Shown: positions 63,611-64,000 of the stretch, piece by piece
Layout: every line of letters starts with the position of its first letter
How positions within the stretch are numbered: position 1 is the first letter of the stretch
Assembly (NCBI RefSeq): GCF_905475395.1
Contig: NC_058337.1
Span: forward strand, 136,049,960-136,113,959
DNA from: Chrysoperla carnea
Lineage: Eukaryota > Arthropoda > Insecta > Neuroptera > Chrysopidae
DNA: 64,000 bases
Direction: 5' to 3'
Made by a program: the position numbers and the translations under genes
Notes under the pieces: model-generated
What the model saw: only the letters and a program-made list of their open reading frames with translations
What the model was told of the DNA's origin: nothing
The model's database searches: none

Positions 63611-64000
63611 CAAGAAATATACTGAACATTTGGCGTATTATGAGGAATTTTCTGACTAAATTGAATACAAATTTATAGCTTGCCAGTGTTTGTAGTATAC
63701 CAAAGTTTGCCAATATATTCGAATGATCAAAGCTACATACCTGACAACTGAATCAAAATGACAAATCTTTTGAATTCCAAATTTTAAGGGCCTGTTTTAT
63801 TATTTATTTTCTGTTTGAATTACAATAGTTTCGTATTATATTTCGTAATAATAAACTCAAATTACAATTTACATTACTTATAAATACAAGTTAAATACGT
63901 ATTAACGAATCATTGTATGTTAAGCGTTAAGCTATAACGTTAAGTGTAGTTAAGTTTAGTGTGATTAATATGTTTAGTTAGTTTGTTGAATATTTTACTA
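63611..64000. other. AT-rich, nothing recognised
   Basis: Contains a run of near-repeats of AAGCGTTAAGC / ACGTTAAGTG at about 63920-63960 but no gene or element. Confidence 0.5.

Noticed and set aside
1-64000. A new bacterial-type defence or CRISPR system
   Set aside because: The DNA is eukaryotic: GT-AG introns, animal genes and insect-type transposons; no operons or spaced direct-repeat arrays.

Overview
The window looks like nuclear DNA of an insect. It is strongly AT-rich. Its recognisable genes are animal genes split by GT-AG introns, and most of the rest is dispersed repeats: hAT, mariner and Mutator-like foldback elements, a Helitron, decayed non-LTR retrotransposons and a CAGACGG-containing interspersed family. 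The order of insect cannot be fixed from the sequence. There is no sign of bacterial operons, rRNA, tRNA or CRISPR.

Three genes can be named, and their exon joins were checked base by base for frame. On the minus strand lie zucchini/PLD6 (18064-19297, 2 exons, 209 aa, the mitochondrial-surface piRNA nuclease) and SNX4 (21234-25064, 5 exons, 416 aa, a PX-BAR sorting nexin). On the plus strand lies aralar/citrin (45580-55305, 9 exons found, 666 aa), the calcium-regulated mitochondrial aspartate-glutamate carrier. It is complete except for a very short first coding exon that should lie upstream. A fourth probable gene (14601-14921, minus) encodes an unrecognised ~100-residue single-pass membrane protein. 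Two further stretches look exon-like without a known family: 57978-58163 (minus, with a polyadenylation signal) and 27078-27343 (open on both strands).

Layout: 1-14600 is repeats, including a hAT element with an 8-bp target duplication (8128-8970), a long-terminal-repeat foldback with a 9-bp duplication (9646-10670) and several copies of repeat family A. 14601-25064 holds the minus-strand genes, with a Helitron (16257-16968) inserted inside a family A copy. 25065-45579 has no recognised gene, but holds a microRNA-like hairpin (29883-29957), palindromes, a 92-bp tandem duplication and small foldback elements. 45580-55305 is aralar, whose introns carry LINE debris and two foldback elements. 55306-64000 is mostly repeats, with two LINE 3' remnants.

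The genes do not form a pathway. Zucchini and aralar both act at mitochondria and SNX4 in endosomal recycling, but nothing suggests joint regulation. The most unusual material is the variety of foldback elements, the nested insertion and the hairpin candidate, not a new protein system.
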